Positions 1 to 9,447 of a stretch of 64,000 bases of DNA are shown here, in pieces. How positions within the stretch are numbered: the stretch's first letter is position 1; every line of letters starts with the position of its first letter. Under the pieces are notes generated by a model. The model did not search any database and had not been told where the DNA came from. It worked only from the letters and a program-made list of their open reading frames with translations. The translations under genes and the position numbers were made by a program. Source of the DNA: Paenibacillus sp. OVF10 (lineage in GTDB: Bacteria > Bacillota > Bacilli > Paenibacillales > Paenibacillaceae); assembly GCA_022836915.1 (NCBI GenBank), contig CP094668.1, forward strand, positions 4,464,001 to 4,528,000. Reading direction: 5' to 3'.

Positions 1-17
1 TTGAGTTTAGATTAGTG

Positions 18-1082
18 TCAAGGGAAGATGAGTTCCACGGGGATGACGGCGTTCTTAGGAGAATAAATATCTTCCATCTGTTCACATAACAGCTTTACGG
101 CTGTTCGTGCCATTTCCTGTTCATCTTGCTGCACATAAGCTACGCCTGAAAGATGTGGATTATCGAAAGATAGTAAATCGATATTTGAGTGATCGTTCAG
201 AAGACTGATCGCGGCGGATGTAAGGCGTGCTGTTTCTTCAGTCAAGGAGAAGGCTGCCGAAATTCCACTGTGGTTCTGCAAGAAGTTGCTTACATAGTCC
301 AATGCTTGCTCGCTACGTAGAATGTCGAGAGGAATGTGACACCACAAGCTCTTGTCAATCGAGATGCCTTGATCTGTGTACGCCTGCTCGAAGCCGAGCG
401 TGCGGTCCTCGACGGCCGTATTGGCATTTTCAGGTGAGATGAGCGCAATCTGCTGGTGACTCTTGGATAGCAAATGGGATACAGCCTTATACGCACCGCC
501 GTAATTGTCGGATGTAATGGTGTACGTCTCAATGTTGCGCAGATAGCGGTCGATGAACACACACGGGAATTTATCGAGCGACAGACGCAGTAATGATTCG
601 TTGTACTTCTCATCTTCTGTTGGAAAAACGATCAGCCCCTTCACACCGAGCTCCGTTAGTGTACGAATGACGTTTGATTCGATAGAGGAGGACTCGCGCG
701 TGATGCTTAGTACCATGCTGAGGCCGGCTTCTTGCAGGAAGTGTTCCGTGTAGTCAACGAGCTTCTGAATGACACGGGTTCTCATCGTCGGAATGATGAA
801 GCCAATGAGCGGTATGGAGGACGCGCTGCATGGGGATGGCGAGAAATTGATACTAGAAACAACAAGACTAGAAGAGACGAATGAGCCTTTGCCTTGTACG
901 CGTATAATTAATCCTTCGTCAGCTAGTAGGGTTAGGGCGTTCTTGACGGTAATTTTACTTACTCTGAATTCGTCCATTAGTTCTTGCTCAGAAGGAATGC
1001 GATCCGTTGGCCGAAGTTGCCCTGATTTAATTTTCTGTATAATGTTTTCTCGAATTTGTTTGTAGAGCGCCAGCTTTTTCAA
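18..1082 (-). CDS. GntR/LacI hybrid transcriptional regulator
   Basis: A probable sugar-responsive repressor of about 354 residues. The first ~70 residues form a GntR-type winged helix (YKQIRENIIQKIKSG, then the recognition part SKITVKNALTLLADEG and the wing QGKGSF); the remaining ~270 match the LacI/periplasmic-binding fold (PLIGFIIP, VFIDRYLR, SDNYGGAYKAVSHLL). This order is that of AraR-type regulators. I place the start at a TTG at 1082 because GGGGAG lies about 10 bases upstream; an in-frame ATG at 1100 has no ribosome site. It is divergent from the sugar ABC transporter genes and probably controls them. The ligand could be arabinose or an arabino-oligosaccharide, inferred from the GH43 and GH127 neighbours. 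Confidence 0.88.
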   Translation of the reverse strand: MKKLALYKQIRENIIQKIKSGQLRPTDRIPSEQELMDEFRVSKITVKNALTLLADEGLIIRVQGKGSFVSSSLVVSSINFSPSPCSASSIPLIGFIIPTMRTRVIQKLVDYTEHFLQEAGLSMVLSITRESSSIESNVIRTLTELGVKGLIVFPTEDEKYNESLLRLSLDKFPCVFIDRYLRNIETYTITSDNYGGAYKAVSHLLSKSHQQIALISPENANTAVEDRTLGFEQAYTDQGISIDKSLWCHIPLDILRSEQALDYVSNFLQNHSGISAAFSLTEETARLTSAAISLLNDHSNIDLLSFDNPHLSGVAYVQQDEQEMARTAVKLLCEQMEDIYSPKNAVIPVELIFP

Positions 1083-1116
1083 AGAGTAGCATCTCCCCAT
1101 AAACTTTATGATTTTA

Positions 1117-1130
1117 TAATCAATTGGTTA
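1117..1130. promoter_or_regulatory. Palindromic operator candidate (TAATCAATTGGTTA)
   Basis: An imperfect 14-bp palindrome with a CAATTG core lies just upstream of the GntR/LacI gene and beside a TATAAA-like box on its strand. It is a candidate autoregulatory operator. The assignment is by position and symmetry only. Confidence 0.35.
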
Positions 1131-1165
1131 TATAAAGCTTATTTCATATATATTATAATACGGCA

Positions 1166-1180
1166 TGTAAAGCGCTTACA
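1166..1180. promoter_or_regulatory. cre-like catabolite site (TGTAAAGCGCTTACA)
   Basis: The sequence has TGTAA and TTACA arms around GCG, close to the CcpA cre consensus, although its 15-bp spacing is one base longer than the classic form. It lies between the divergent regulator and solute-binding gene, where catabolite repression would be expected. Similar sites precede other carbohydrate genes here. Confidence 0.45.
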
Positions 1181-1343
1181 ATATGGAATCTGAGAAATTG
1201 TTGCGAAGGGGTCTTTTCTTTGAAAGGTTAGAATTATGTTAAGGATGGTGGTGCCAAGGTGTATTGAAACCGCTTAAATTAACAGAACTAACTAGTCAGC
1301 CGACTTTTCAAATGCATAACAAAAAAGAGAGGATGACGAACAA

Positions 1344-2681
1344 ATGAAAAAACGCAGTGCTTTAATCTCCATCGTTACACTCCTTATTATGTCACTTGTT
1401 TTTACTGCATGTGGTAATCCTTCCGGTTCAAAAACGGAAACGCAGCAATTAGGCGCTAATGCCGGTGAGAATGCAACAGAATTATCATTTTGGACATTCG
1501 TAGATTTGCACGGCAAGCATTTGGATAAAATGCTGGGGTTATGGAACCAACAGAACCCAGACAAACAGATTAAGTTGAATGTAACGGTTATGCCTTACGA
1601 TGATATGCACAACAAGCTCTTATTGGCAGTTACAAGCGGAAAAGGTGCTCCTGATATCGCGGATATTGAGCTTGGTCAATTTCCTAAATTCTTGGAAGGT
1701 GACAACGTTCCACTGGAATCTTTGAATGATGTATTTACACCATACAAAGACGTTGTTGTTCCTTCACGTGTCGAGATTTATTCCAAAGCCGAACAGGTTT
1801 ATGGATTCGATTATCACGTAGGTGCGACGCTTGCTTTCTACAATACTGAAATTCTCGAGCAAGCAGGTGTTGACTACAAGACAATCAAAACGTGGGAAGA
1901 TTACAAACAAGCAGGTATCAAGGTTTATGAAAAGACTGGCAAGTACTTAGGTACTGCTGATACATCAGCTACGTGGCAAGCATCGCTGCTACTAGCTCAG
2001 CAAAACGCTGATTTTACAGATGAAAATGGTAATCCAAAAGTTAACTCGCCTGAAATGATTAAAGCGTATGAAATGTTAGTCGATCTGCAGAAGAACAATG
2101 TTATTCATACGATCCCTGGCGGACAACCCGACACAGAAGAAGCAAAAGGCGAATACAACAAAGGCAACTACGCAAGTGCATTGATGCCTGAATGGTACAT
2201 GTCCCGCTTTGTAAACGAAATGAAAGACCTTAAAGGTAAGTATGCAATAGCTCCATTGCCTGTATTTGAAGAAGGTAATCCTCGTTCTGTTGGCTTAGGC
2301 GGTACTGGCACAGTTGTTACTAAGAATGGTAAAGACGTTCAGTTGGCAAAAGAATTTGTAGCCTTTGCTAAGCTTTCGAAAGAAGCTACTACTGAAATCT
2401 GGAATACACTTGGATTTGACCCAATTAACATGGAAGTATGGAAAGATGATGCAGTTACGAAAAACCCTGATAATGAATACGTCCAATACTTTAAAACAAA
2501 TGCATTTGATACTTTGAATGAAATCAAGGACGAAATTAGAGCGATTAAGTCCGTTAAAGCCTCACCAACCATCGGCAATATATTCAATACGGTAACTTTG
2601 AATGCTATCTTTGAAGATGGCCAAGACGTGAAGGAAGCTTTGGATGAAGCACAAGCAGCAATTGAACAAGAATTGAAATAA
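1344..2681 (+). CDS. Sugar ABC transporter substrate-binding lipoprotein
   Basis: A 445-residue extracellular solute-binding protein of the CUT1 (family 1) type. The N-terminus is a lipoprotein signal: positive start MKKR, hydrophobic core and lipobox FTAC with Cys at about residue 23, so it should be membrane-tethered on the outside. The body has typical features such as LSFWTFVDLHGKHLDKM, GKGAPDIADIELGQFP and SALMPEWYMSRF. Ribosome site GAGAGGA is well spaced. Two permease genes follow after a hairpin, as in araNPQ-like or other oligosaccharide importers. No ATPase gene is nearby, so it would use a shared MsmX-like ATPase (known for this family, inferred here). Confidence 0.93.
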   Translation: MKKRSALISIVTLLIMSLVFTACGNPSGSKTETQQLGANAGENATELSFWTFVDLHGKHLDKMLGLWNQQNPDKQIKLNVTVMPYDDMHNKLLLAVTSGKGAPDIADIELGQFPKFLEGDNVPLESLNDVFTPYKDVVVPSRVEIYSKAEQVYGFDYHVGATLAFYNTEILEQAGVDYKTIKTWEDYKQAGIKVYEKTGKYLGTADTSATWQASLLLAQQNADFTDENGNPKVNSPEMIKAYEMLVDLQKNNVIHTIPGGQPDTEEAKGEYNKGNYASALMPEWYMSRFVNEMKDLKGKYAIAPLPVFEEGNPRSVGLGGTGTVVTKNGKDVQLAKEFVAFAKLSKEATTEIWNTLGFDPINMEVWKDDAVTKNPDNEYVQYFKTNAFDTLNEIKDEIRAIKSVKASPTIGNIFNTVTLNAIFEDGQDVKEALDEAQAAIEQELK

Positions 2682-2703
2682 ATATAATAAGTAAATGATT
2701 TGA

Positions 2704-2741
2704 TTAAACCTGTCGGCAGGTATAGTAGTCGGCAGGTTTAA
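2704..2741 (+). other. Intergenic hairpin between binding protein and permease
   Basis: Arms TTAAACCTG and CAGGTTTAA enclose a smaller GGCAGG/TCGG repeat. No T-run follows, so it is probably an mRNA-stabilising or attenuating hairpin that keeps binding-protein message above permease message, as is common in such operons. Confidence 0.45.
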
Positions 2742-2765
2742 CCTTAGTCAAGGGAGATTGAGAAT

Positions 2766-3661
2766 ATGATAAAGAAATTTGTATACTCTCAAAAAGTTGC
2801 GCCTTATGTTTTTGTATTGCCATTTATACTTATATTTTTGATATTCTGGTTTTTTCCACTTGTAAATTCATTCGTAATGAGCTTTCAAGATAGAATGTTA
2901 GGACAGGATCCTAAATGGATTGGTGAAGCGAATTATTCGAAATTACTTACTGATAAAGTGTTTTTGACATCTATTAAAAATAGCGTTGTGTACATGTTAG
3001 GAACCTTAGTGCTGTTAATTCCTTTTCCAATGTTATTCGCCGTTATGATCAACAGTAAGTTAATGAAGGGAAGAGAATTTTTTAAATCTTCGTTCTTTCT
3101 CCCTGCACTGACTTCTGTCGCAGTTGCGGGTACCATTTTCCGCCTTACATTCGGTGAAATGGAAGGTTCATTAATGAATAGTTTCCTGGGTCTATTTGGT
3201 ATAGAGCCTATTAAATTTTGAAAGACGGAAATTGGAGTATGGCAGCACTGTTAATCCTCGCATGTTGGAGATGGACAGGTGTTAATATGCTTTACTATCT
3301 ATCCGGTTTGAAAAGCATTGACAATGAGTATTATGAGGCTGCTTCAATTGACGGGGCATCTGCTTGGCAGAAGTTTAGAACGATCACAATGCCATTATTG
3401 AAGCCGACCACGGTATATGTTACGACAATTAGTGTTTATGCAGGTTTAGCCATGTTTACCGAGAGCCTGATGATGTTTAACGGTAACAATTCACCCAAAA
3501 ATATTGGCTTAACCATTGTTGGATACCTGTATAGACAAGGGATTGAGCAGAATAAGCTGGGTTACGCAGCTGCAGTTGGTATCGTTCTGTTAGTCATTGC
3601 TATGGCTATCAATTTAACGCAGTTGAAATTTAGTGGAATGTTCAAAAAGGAGGAGGATTAA
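2766..3661 (+). CDS. Sugar ABC transporter permease, MalF type (frameshift as sequenced)
   Basis: A membrane permease of about 298 residues once one frameshift is repaired. The first reading frame (to 3221) carries the N-terminal helix (APYVFVLPFILIFLIFWFFP) and the next two helices; the second (from 3218) carries the EAA loop (EYYEAASIDGASAWQKFRTI), which docks the ATPase, and the last helices. The break is in a T4 run at 3216-3219; adding one T joins IEPIKF to LKDGNWSM in a normal permease. It forms the heterodimer with the next gene. Read as a sequencing deletion rather than a true pseudogene because many unrelated genes here show the same error. Confidence 0.88.
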
Positions 3662-3662
3662 A

Positions 3663-4511
3663 GTGGGCAGAAGTCAGACGAGGAGTGATTTCATCTCTAG
3701 AATAGTAATTATTTGTTTATTCATTATACTATTCGTTATAATTATGATCCCATTCTACGCAGTGGCCCTATCTTCCTTTAAACCCGGTGAATCATTAGTT
3801 AGATATGGTCTTAACCTAAGTTTGGATTTTGAAATCATGAGTTTTGATAATTTCATCTATCTGTTTACTGGACAACATGATTATTTTGTGTGGTTTTGGA
3901 ACAGTATGATTTTAACAATCGTTCAAGTGGTTTTAACACTTTTTGTAAGCGCATTTGTTGGATATGGTTTTGCAGCATATCATTTTAAAGGTAAGAACTT
4001 CCTCTTTATATGTGTTTTGCTCATTATGATGGTGCCTTTCGAAATACTGCTGGTTCCTTTGTACAGCCTAATTAATGATTTGGGAATGGTGAATAGCTAT
4101 TCGGCAATCATTCTGCCCGGTATAGCCAATGCCGCGACGATATTTTTCTTCAGGCAGTATCTACGAAGCATACCCAAAGAGATTATTCAATCTGGGCGGG
4201 TTGATGGCGCAAACGAGTATGCGATTTATTTCAGACTAATTATGCCGATTATGAAGCCATCCTTTGCAGCAATGGCCATTCTAAATGGTATGAATAGCTG
4301 GAATAATCTATTGTGGCCATTCATGGTGCTCGGAGATCAGAGTAAATATACACTTCCAATCGGTTTGAAAACGTTGTTAACTCCTTATGGCAATAACTAT
4401 GACCTATTGATTGTGGGCTCCTTCTTCTCCATCATTCCAATTTTCATACTATTTATTGCTTTCCAGAAATATTTCATAGACGGTATGACTGCAGGTGCTG
4501 TTAAGGGGTAG
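3663..4511 (+). CDS. Sugar ABC transporter permease, MalG type
   Basis: A 282-residue inner-membrane permease with about six helices and the EAA motif near residue 180 (IIQSGRVDGANEYAIYFRLI). I chose the GTG at 3663 because AAGGAGGAGG, lying in the end of the previous gene, is correctly spaced from it; an upstream TTG at 3633 has no such site. It ends in GAVKG, the typical C-terminus of MalG-like permeases. Translation is probably coupled to the first permease. It completes a CUT1 importer. Confidence 0.92.
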   Translation: MGRSQTRSDFISRIVIICLFIILFVIIMIPFYAVALSSFKPGESLVRYGLNLSLDFEIMSFDNFIYLFTGQHDYFVWFWNSMILTIVQVVLTLFVSAFVGYGFAAYHFKGKNFLFICVLLIMMVPFEILLVPLYSLINDLGMVNSYSAIILPGIANAATIFFFRQYLRSIPKEIIQSGRVDGANEYAIYFRLIMPIMKPSFAAMAILNGMNSWNNLLWPFMVLGDQSKYTLPIGLKTLLTPYGNNYDLLIVGSFFSIIPIFILFIAFQKYFIDGMTAGAVKG

Positions 4512-4539
4512 TATATATTATGATGAAACAGGTGATAAG

Positions 4540-5522
4540 ATGGAAATTCAACAACGAGCTTCACACGTCATTCAACCATTAATTGAGCAGAGAGCTGATC
4601 CTTTTATTTACCGACATTCGGACGGTTATTATTACTTCGTAGCATCCGTTCCGAGTATGATCGGATTGAAATCCGTAGAGCCCAGAACCTTGAGGGGCTT
4701 GTTACATCAACTCCTGTAGTGATCTGGAGAAAGCGCGAGACTGGTATCCTTAGTGCCAATATTTGGGCACCCGAACTGCATTTTATTGATGACAAATGGT
4801 ACGTGTATTTCGCTGCCGCACACACGACGGAAACGAATGAAGGCTTGTTCGACCATCGGATGTACGTGCTAGAGAATGAAAATACCAATCCGCTCGAAGG
4901 CAGTTGGATGGAAAGAGGGCAGGTTCGTACCGAATGGGAAAGCTTCGCCCTCGATGCCACTACCTTTGAGCATAATGGCAGCCGTTATTACGTATGGGCA
5001 CAAAAGGATCCGAATATCGAAGGTAATTCTAATCTGTATATATCCAAAATGAGCAATCCATGGACGCTGACTGGACCGCAAACGATGATTTCGCTGCCGG
5101 AATATGACTGGGAAATCATTGGTTATAAAGTGAACGAAGGCGCGGCATTTCTTCGCAAGGGTAATCGGGTATTCCTCTCTTACTCGGCTAGCGCTACCGA
5201 TTTCAATTATTGCATGGGCCTGCTTGAAGCCGATGCGGATGCTGATTTGCTCGATGCCACCTCATGGCGCAAGTCGCAAACAGCGGTTCTCTCGACAGAT
5301 GAGAGCATCTCAATGTATGGTCCCGGTCATAATTCCTTCATGGTGTCAGAGGTCGACGAAAAGACGCTATTTGTGTTCCACGCAAGAACGTACAAGAACA
5401 TTATAGGAGATCCGCTGTACGATCCGAATCGCCATACATTTGTGACGGAGCTTTTGTGGACGGCTGACGGCAAACCCGATTTCCGCGGCTCTGCTGCAGC
5501 ACTTGCACGTTCTGTACAGTGA
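4540..5522 (+). CDS. Glycoside hydrolase family 43, arabinofuranosidase/xylosidase-like (frameshift as sequenced)
   Basis: About 327 residues after repair. This is a five-bladed propeller GH43 enzyme without a signal peptide, so it probably acts on imported oligosaccharides. The three acidic residues expected in GH43 are visible: base Asp in QRADPFIYR (~residue 20), pKa-modulating Asp in ESFALDATTFEHNG, and general acid Glu in YKVNEGAAFLRKG. Residues IWAPELHFI are also typical. The frame breaks at about 4653 (CCGAG should probably read CCGGAG), splitting it into 4540-4719 and 4719-5522. It lies 28 bases after the permease in the same operon. Alpha-L-arabinofuranosidase is the likeliest activity; beta-xylosidase is possible. 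Confidence 0.87.
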
Positions 5523-5597
5523 ACGAGTGTCCCAACAAGGTTGGTTGATGGATTTAAGTTCGTTTATCCAACTTGCCAAAGAGAGACAGTTAGAACA

Positions 5598-5625
5598 TCG
5601 AAGGCACCTTACTGGGTGCCTTCGA
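5598..5625 (+). terminator. Hairpin after the ABC/GH43 operon
   Basis: A perfect 11-bp stem TCGAAGGCACC / GGTGCCTTCGA with a short loop. No long T-run follows, so termination would be weak. The stretch 5523-6137 otherwise holds only this hairpin and a decayed copy of the GGACAAGAAC repeat. Confidence 0.5.
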
Positions 5626-5732
5626 CTTCGTTCAACAGATAATACGTCGAACCGTAATACAAGTAGTGGTAAGTTGCCTTAAAAATTGCCGCTCCAGTTA
5701 TCCCGGAAAATCATATCAAAAAAATAAAAACA

Positions 5733-5867
5733 GTCGCTGATCAATAGGATCGGTGGCTTTTTTTATGTTATGGGTACGAGTTTTATTCCGTGCCAAGGAC
5801 AAAAGCTTCTATCGATTGCCGGAATGGACAAGAACATTGTCCTATTACCGTTAAGAAGTACATCTAA
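5733..5867 (+). repeat. GGACAAGAAC repeat, decayed copy
   Basis: It keeps the terminator part (GTCGCTG...GGTGGCTTTTTTT), the palindrome in a damaged form, the block CGATTGCCGGAATGGACAAG and the terminal ATCTAA. Orientation is the same as all other copies. Confidence 0.7.
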
Positions 5868-6137
5868 AGAATAAGATGTAATTTAAATCTTAACAGGCAG
5901 CATAAATTCTGCACAGTATTCGAATTTCTTATGGGACAAACAACTCGATAAGATACAAAAACGGGCTTTGAGTCACTTATAGCGAGAGGAACTGTAACGG
6001 GCAAGTTTCTGATTTGTTACAAGGTCAGCATATGAACAAGGTTGTAATTATGTAAATTTCAGTTGGAAATGATGATTTCAACCTGATGTAATGATTTGTA
6101 AAATAAGCTTATCAAAAAAGAACTAGGAGAGGTTCCC

Positions 6138-8122
6138 ATGACAAAGCCAGACGTCCCGCACCATCCACAGATATCAGGTTATAGCCATAAAATCAATGAT
6201 CCATTCTGGTCGCATTATATTGAACTGGTCCGCAACGTAGTTGTTCCTTATCAATGGGAAGCGCTCAATGACCGTATCGAAGGAGCTGAACCAAGCCGGG
6301 CCATTCGGAATTTCCGCATTGCTGCTGGGGATGAAGAGGGCGTTCATTATGGCATGGTTTTTCAGGATAGCGATGTTGCGAAATGGATTGAAGCAGCTTC
6401 GTACCTGCTCTCCGCGAAGCCAGACCCGGAACTGGAAGTCCTCGTGGATTCTGTTATTGAGACCATAGCTCGGGCACAGCAAGCCGATGGTTATTTGAAC
6501 ACGTACTTCACCTTGCGTGAACCTGGGGCGCGATGGACGAACCTCGCCGAGTGTCATGAACTTTATTGTGCAGGACATATGATTGAGGCTGGTGTAGCGT
6601 ACTATCATGCCACGGGCAAACGCACGCTGCTGGATGTGGTAATTCGCCTGGCGGATCATATAGGCACCGTGTTTGGTACAGAGCCGGGACAATTGCCAGG
6701 GTATGATGGACATCAGGAGATTGAACTTGCACTCTTCAAATTGTATGAGACGACAAAAGAAGAGAAATATCTGGAACTGAGCCGTTATTTTCTGGATCAG
6801 CGGGGAGCGAGTCCGCATTTTTTGTAGAGGAATGGGAGAAAAGGGGCCGTACCATACATTTTGGAGAGTTGGATATGGTTCACCGACACACGTACTCCCA
6901 GTCCCATCTGCCTATTAGGGAGCAGTCGACAGCAGAAGGCCATTCGGTTCGACTGGTGTACATGTGCGCCGCTATGGCAGATGTAGCTGCGAAGAAGGAG
7001 GATACATCGCTGAAAGAAGCCTGTGAACGGTTGTGGAGCAACATCGTAAGCAAGCGAATGTACATTACGGGAAGCATTGGTTCATCAGCCAAAGAAGAAG
7101 CATTTACAGGCGATTATGATCTGCCTGGAGATACCGCCTACGCAGAGACCTGTGCCTCAATTGGCCTGATCTTTTGGGCGAAGCGCATGCTGCAGATGGA
7201 GCAGGATAGCCGGTACGCAGACGTTATGGAGCGAGCCCTGTACAACACGGTGATTAGTGGAATGTCTCTGGATGGTCAACGTTTCTTCTATGTGAATCCG
7301 CTTGAAGTCGATCCGAAGATGCAACGTGTGAATCCTAATTATGCCCACGTGCGAACACGCCGGCAAGGGTGGTTTGGTTGTGCTTGCTGTCCGCCGAACA
7401 TTGCGCGATTAATTGCCTCATTGGATCAATATGTATATACCCCGGCCGTGGAACAGGCTACGTTGTATGTACAATTGTACATCGGAGGGGATGGGGAATT
7501 CACACTTGAGGGTAGGAGAGCAGCCGTAACCATGGACTCTGACTATACCTCCACTGGAGATGTGAAGCTGATCGTTCGGCCCGATTCCCCAGAGGGAATG
7601 CAGTTTACGATAGCTCTGAGAAAGCCGGACTGGTGCAAGATTCCCGAGCTGTGGATTAATGGGGAGAAGAGCGAACAAGATGGTTTTACTTTTGAATACG
7701 GTTACATAAAGGTGACCCGTTTGTGGAAAGCCGGTGATGAGATTAAACTTCACTTCCCTATGGAGTTGCTGCGGATGAAAGGACATGATCACATCAAAGC
7801 CACTTTCGGAAAAGTAGCCATCCAGCGGGGACCGTTTATGTACTGTCTCGAAGAAGTCGACAATGCCCGCGGATTGCATTGCATTCAGCTGCCCCGGGAT
7901 GCCGAGTTTCACATCGGTAGCGGGGAACAGATGCCTCTGGGGGTCCCGGCACTTACAACCATTGGGCAGAGAATCGTATCCCAAGAAGACTGGGGAATAC
8001 ATCTGTATCGCAGTGATGTTCACTGGGATACACAGCCTGCCGAGCTTCGGTTCATTCCTTACTTCACTTGGGCCAATCGGGATGAAGGAGAAATGAGCGT
8101 TTGGATTCGCGAAAGCGAATAA
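6138..8122 (+). CDS. GH127 beta-L-arabinofuranosidase (frameshift as sequenced)
   Basis: About 661 residues after repair, the usual length for GH127 (DUF1680). It releases beta-L-arabinofuranose from arabino-oligosaccharides. Visible signatures: HPQISGYSHKINDPFWS near the start, DSDVAKWIEAASYLL, YCAGHMIEAGVAYY, TGDYDLPGDTAYAETCASIG, and the zinc-thiolate active-site segment WFGCACCPPNIARLIAS, where GH127 uses clustered cysteines including its nucleophile. The reading frame breaks in a T6 run at 6818-6823; one added T continues the protein through VEEWEKRGRT into GELDMVHRHTY. Ribosome site AGGAGAGG. No signal peptide: cytoplasmic. It fits with the GH43 genes in using L-arabinose-containing glycans. 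Confidence 0.92.
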
Positions 8123-8259
8123 GAAGAAGTCTACTAGTGCTGCTGTAAAAAAGTATGCAAAAGGAATGCGCCCGATAGACCCACAATACGCGCTGTAGGA
8201 TAACGCGATCTTTGGTGAGCGGACACTTTTTTCACGGCATCAGTTCTGATTGAGTCAGT

Positions 8260-9206
8260 TTATTTATCTGAGTTGGTAAACTTGCTGCGGAAGTTGGAAG
8301 GAGAGATGCCCTCTTTTTCGAGAAACAGGAAGAGAAGTAGGATACATGATTGAAGCCGATCTCTTCGGCGATGCGAGCAACGGACCAGGCGGTTTGCAAC
8401 AGCAGCTTTTTGGCCTGTTCGATTCTGTAATGCAGCAGATATTCCATGGGTGTCATGCCATACACTTTCAGCATGCTGCGTGCGAGATAGTTTGGATGGT
8501 AGTTGAGTTCCTTTTGCAGCATCGGATTGGAGATCGGTAGCGGGTAATTGTGGCGGATGTAGAGTTCAACTTTCTCGGCAATCCGGATTGCGGCAACGTC
8601 TGACAGTGAAGACAGCCCAAGATCCAGATGCTGCATAAATTGCTGGAAGGTCGCCTGTCGTTTCCAATTGCGCAGGGACTGAGGCTCCTGATCAAGCTGA
8701 GAGAAATACTCCAGCAGTTCCATATCTTTGATTGCAATGTGCAAATGTTTGGGAATGAAGATGGAACAGACATCACAGTGGTTCAGATATGCGCTCACCT
8801 TATGTGTCTCGATTAGTTCGGCTTGATTGGCGAGACATTCGTCCATGTTGGCAGACTCTCTCCAGCTGCCAAAGGTTTGAAAATGAATCCAGATCATTTC
8901 CGTTTCCGCCTTACAGGCTGCGCTGCCGTAATGATGTCCATCCGGCTTAAGGATCAGTGCTTCTCCCTGATTCAGAAGCCACTCTGTCCCGTTCTCGCTA
9001 ATGGCGAGCGAACCGCGTGTAACAACAATTAGATCAAAGACACCGATGTCACTCCGGCTAATGTGATATTCACCGGCTTCGTAACAAGCACGGCCGCAAT
9101 CAATAAAATAGGGAATGGGCGGGGTGATGAAATGAAGGATGGGCGAGTCCAATCCGGCACCTCCGAACAGGTTGAAATATTTAAAATTCATGTTGGCATC
9201 GAGCAT
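8260..9206 (-). CDS. AraC family regulator with cupin sensor domain (frameshift near the C-terminus)
   Basis: About 315 residues. The N-terminal half is an AraC ligand-binding cupin (HFITPPIPYFIDCGRACYE, LNQGEALILKPDGHHYG); the C-terminal ~100 residues are two helix-turn-helix units (NYLARSMLKVYGMTPMEYLL, SVARIAEEIGFNHVSYFS). As sequenced the end runs out of frame at CFSKKRAS to a stop at 8232; restoring one base in the T5 run at 8314-8318 gives the family-typical ending KKEGISPSNFRSKF and a stop at 8260. It is divergent from the giant surface-protein gene and convergent with GH127, and probably controls one or both. Confidence 0.87.
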
Positions 9207-9239
9207 TTATTTTTTATGATACAGCAAGTAACATATAAA

Positions 9240-9253
9240 ATAAAGCGCTTACG
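9240..9253. promoter_or_regulatory. cre-like site upstream of the surface-protein gene
   Basis: ATAAAGCGCTTACG shares the AAAGCGCTTAC core with the site at 1166 and sits in the divergent promoter region between the AraC regulator and the DUF5695/SLH gene. Confidence 0.35.
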
Positions 9254-9447
9254 AAATTCAGTTTTAACCTTCAACGGATTCAGGTTTAGAACCTTATCTT
9301 CACTCTTTAGAGATTCTACTTTAGACGAAAGAATGAACGTCATTTTCGATGGATCGGTCAAAGGTATTTCGTAGAAGAAACTATACTTGCCGGTTTAACA
9401 GAATTAAACCCCTAATGGATATGATCACATATATACAGGAGGTTATA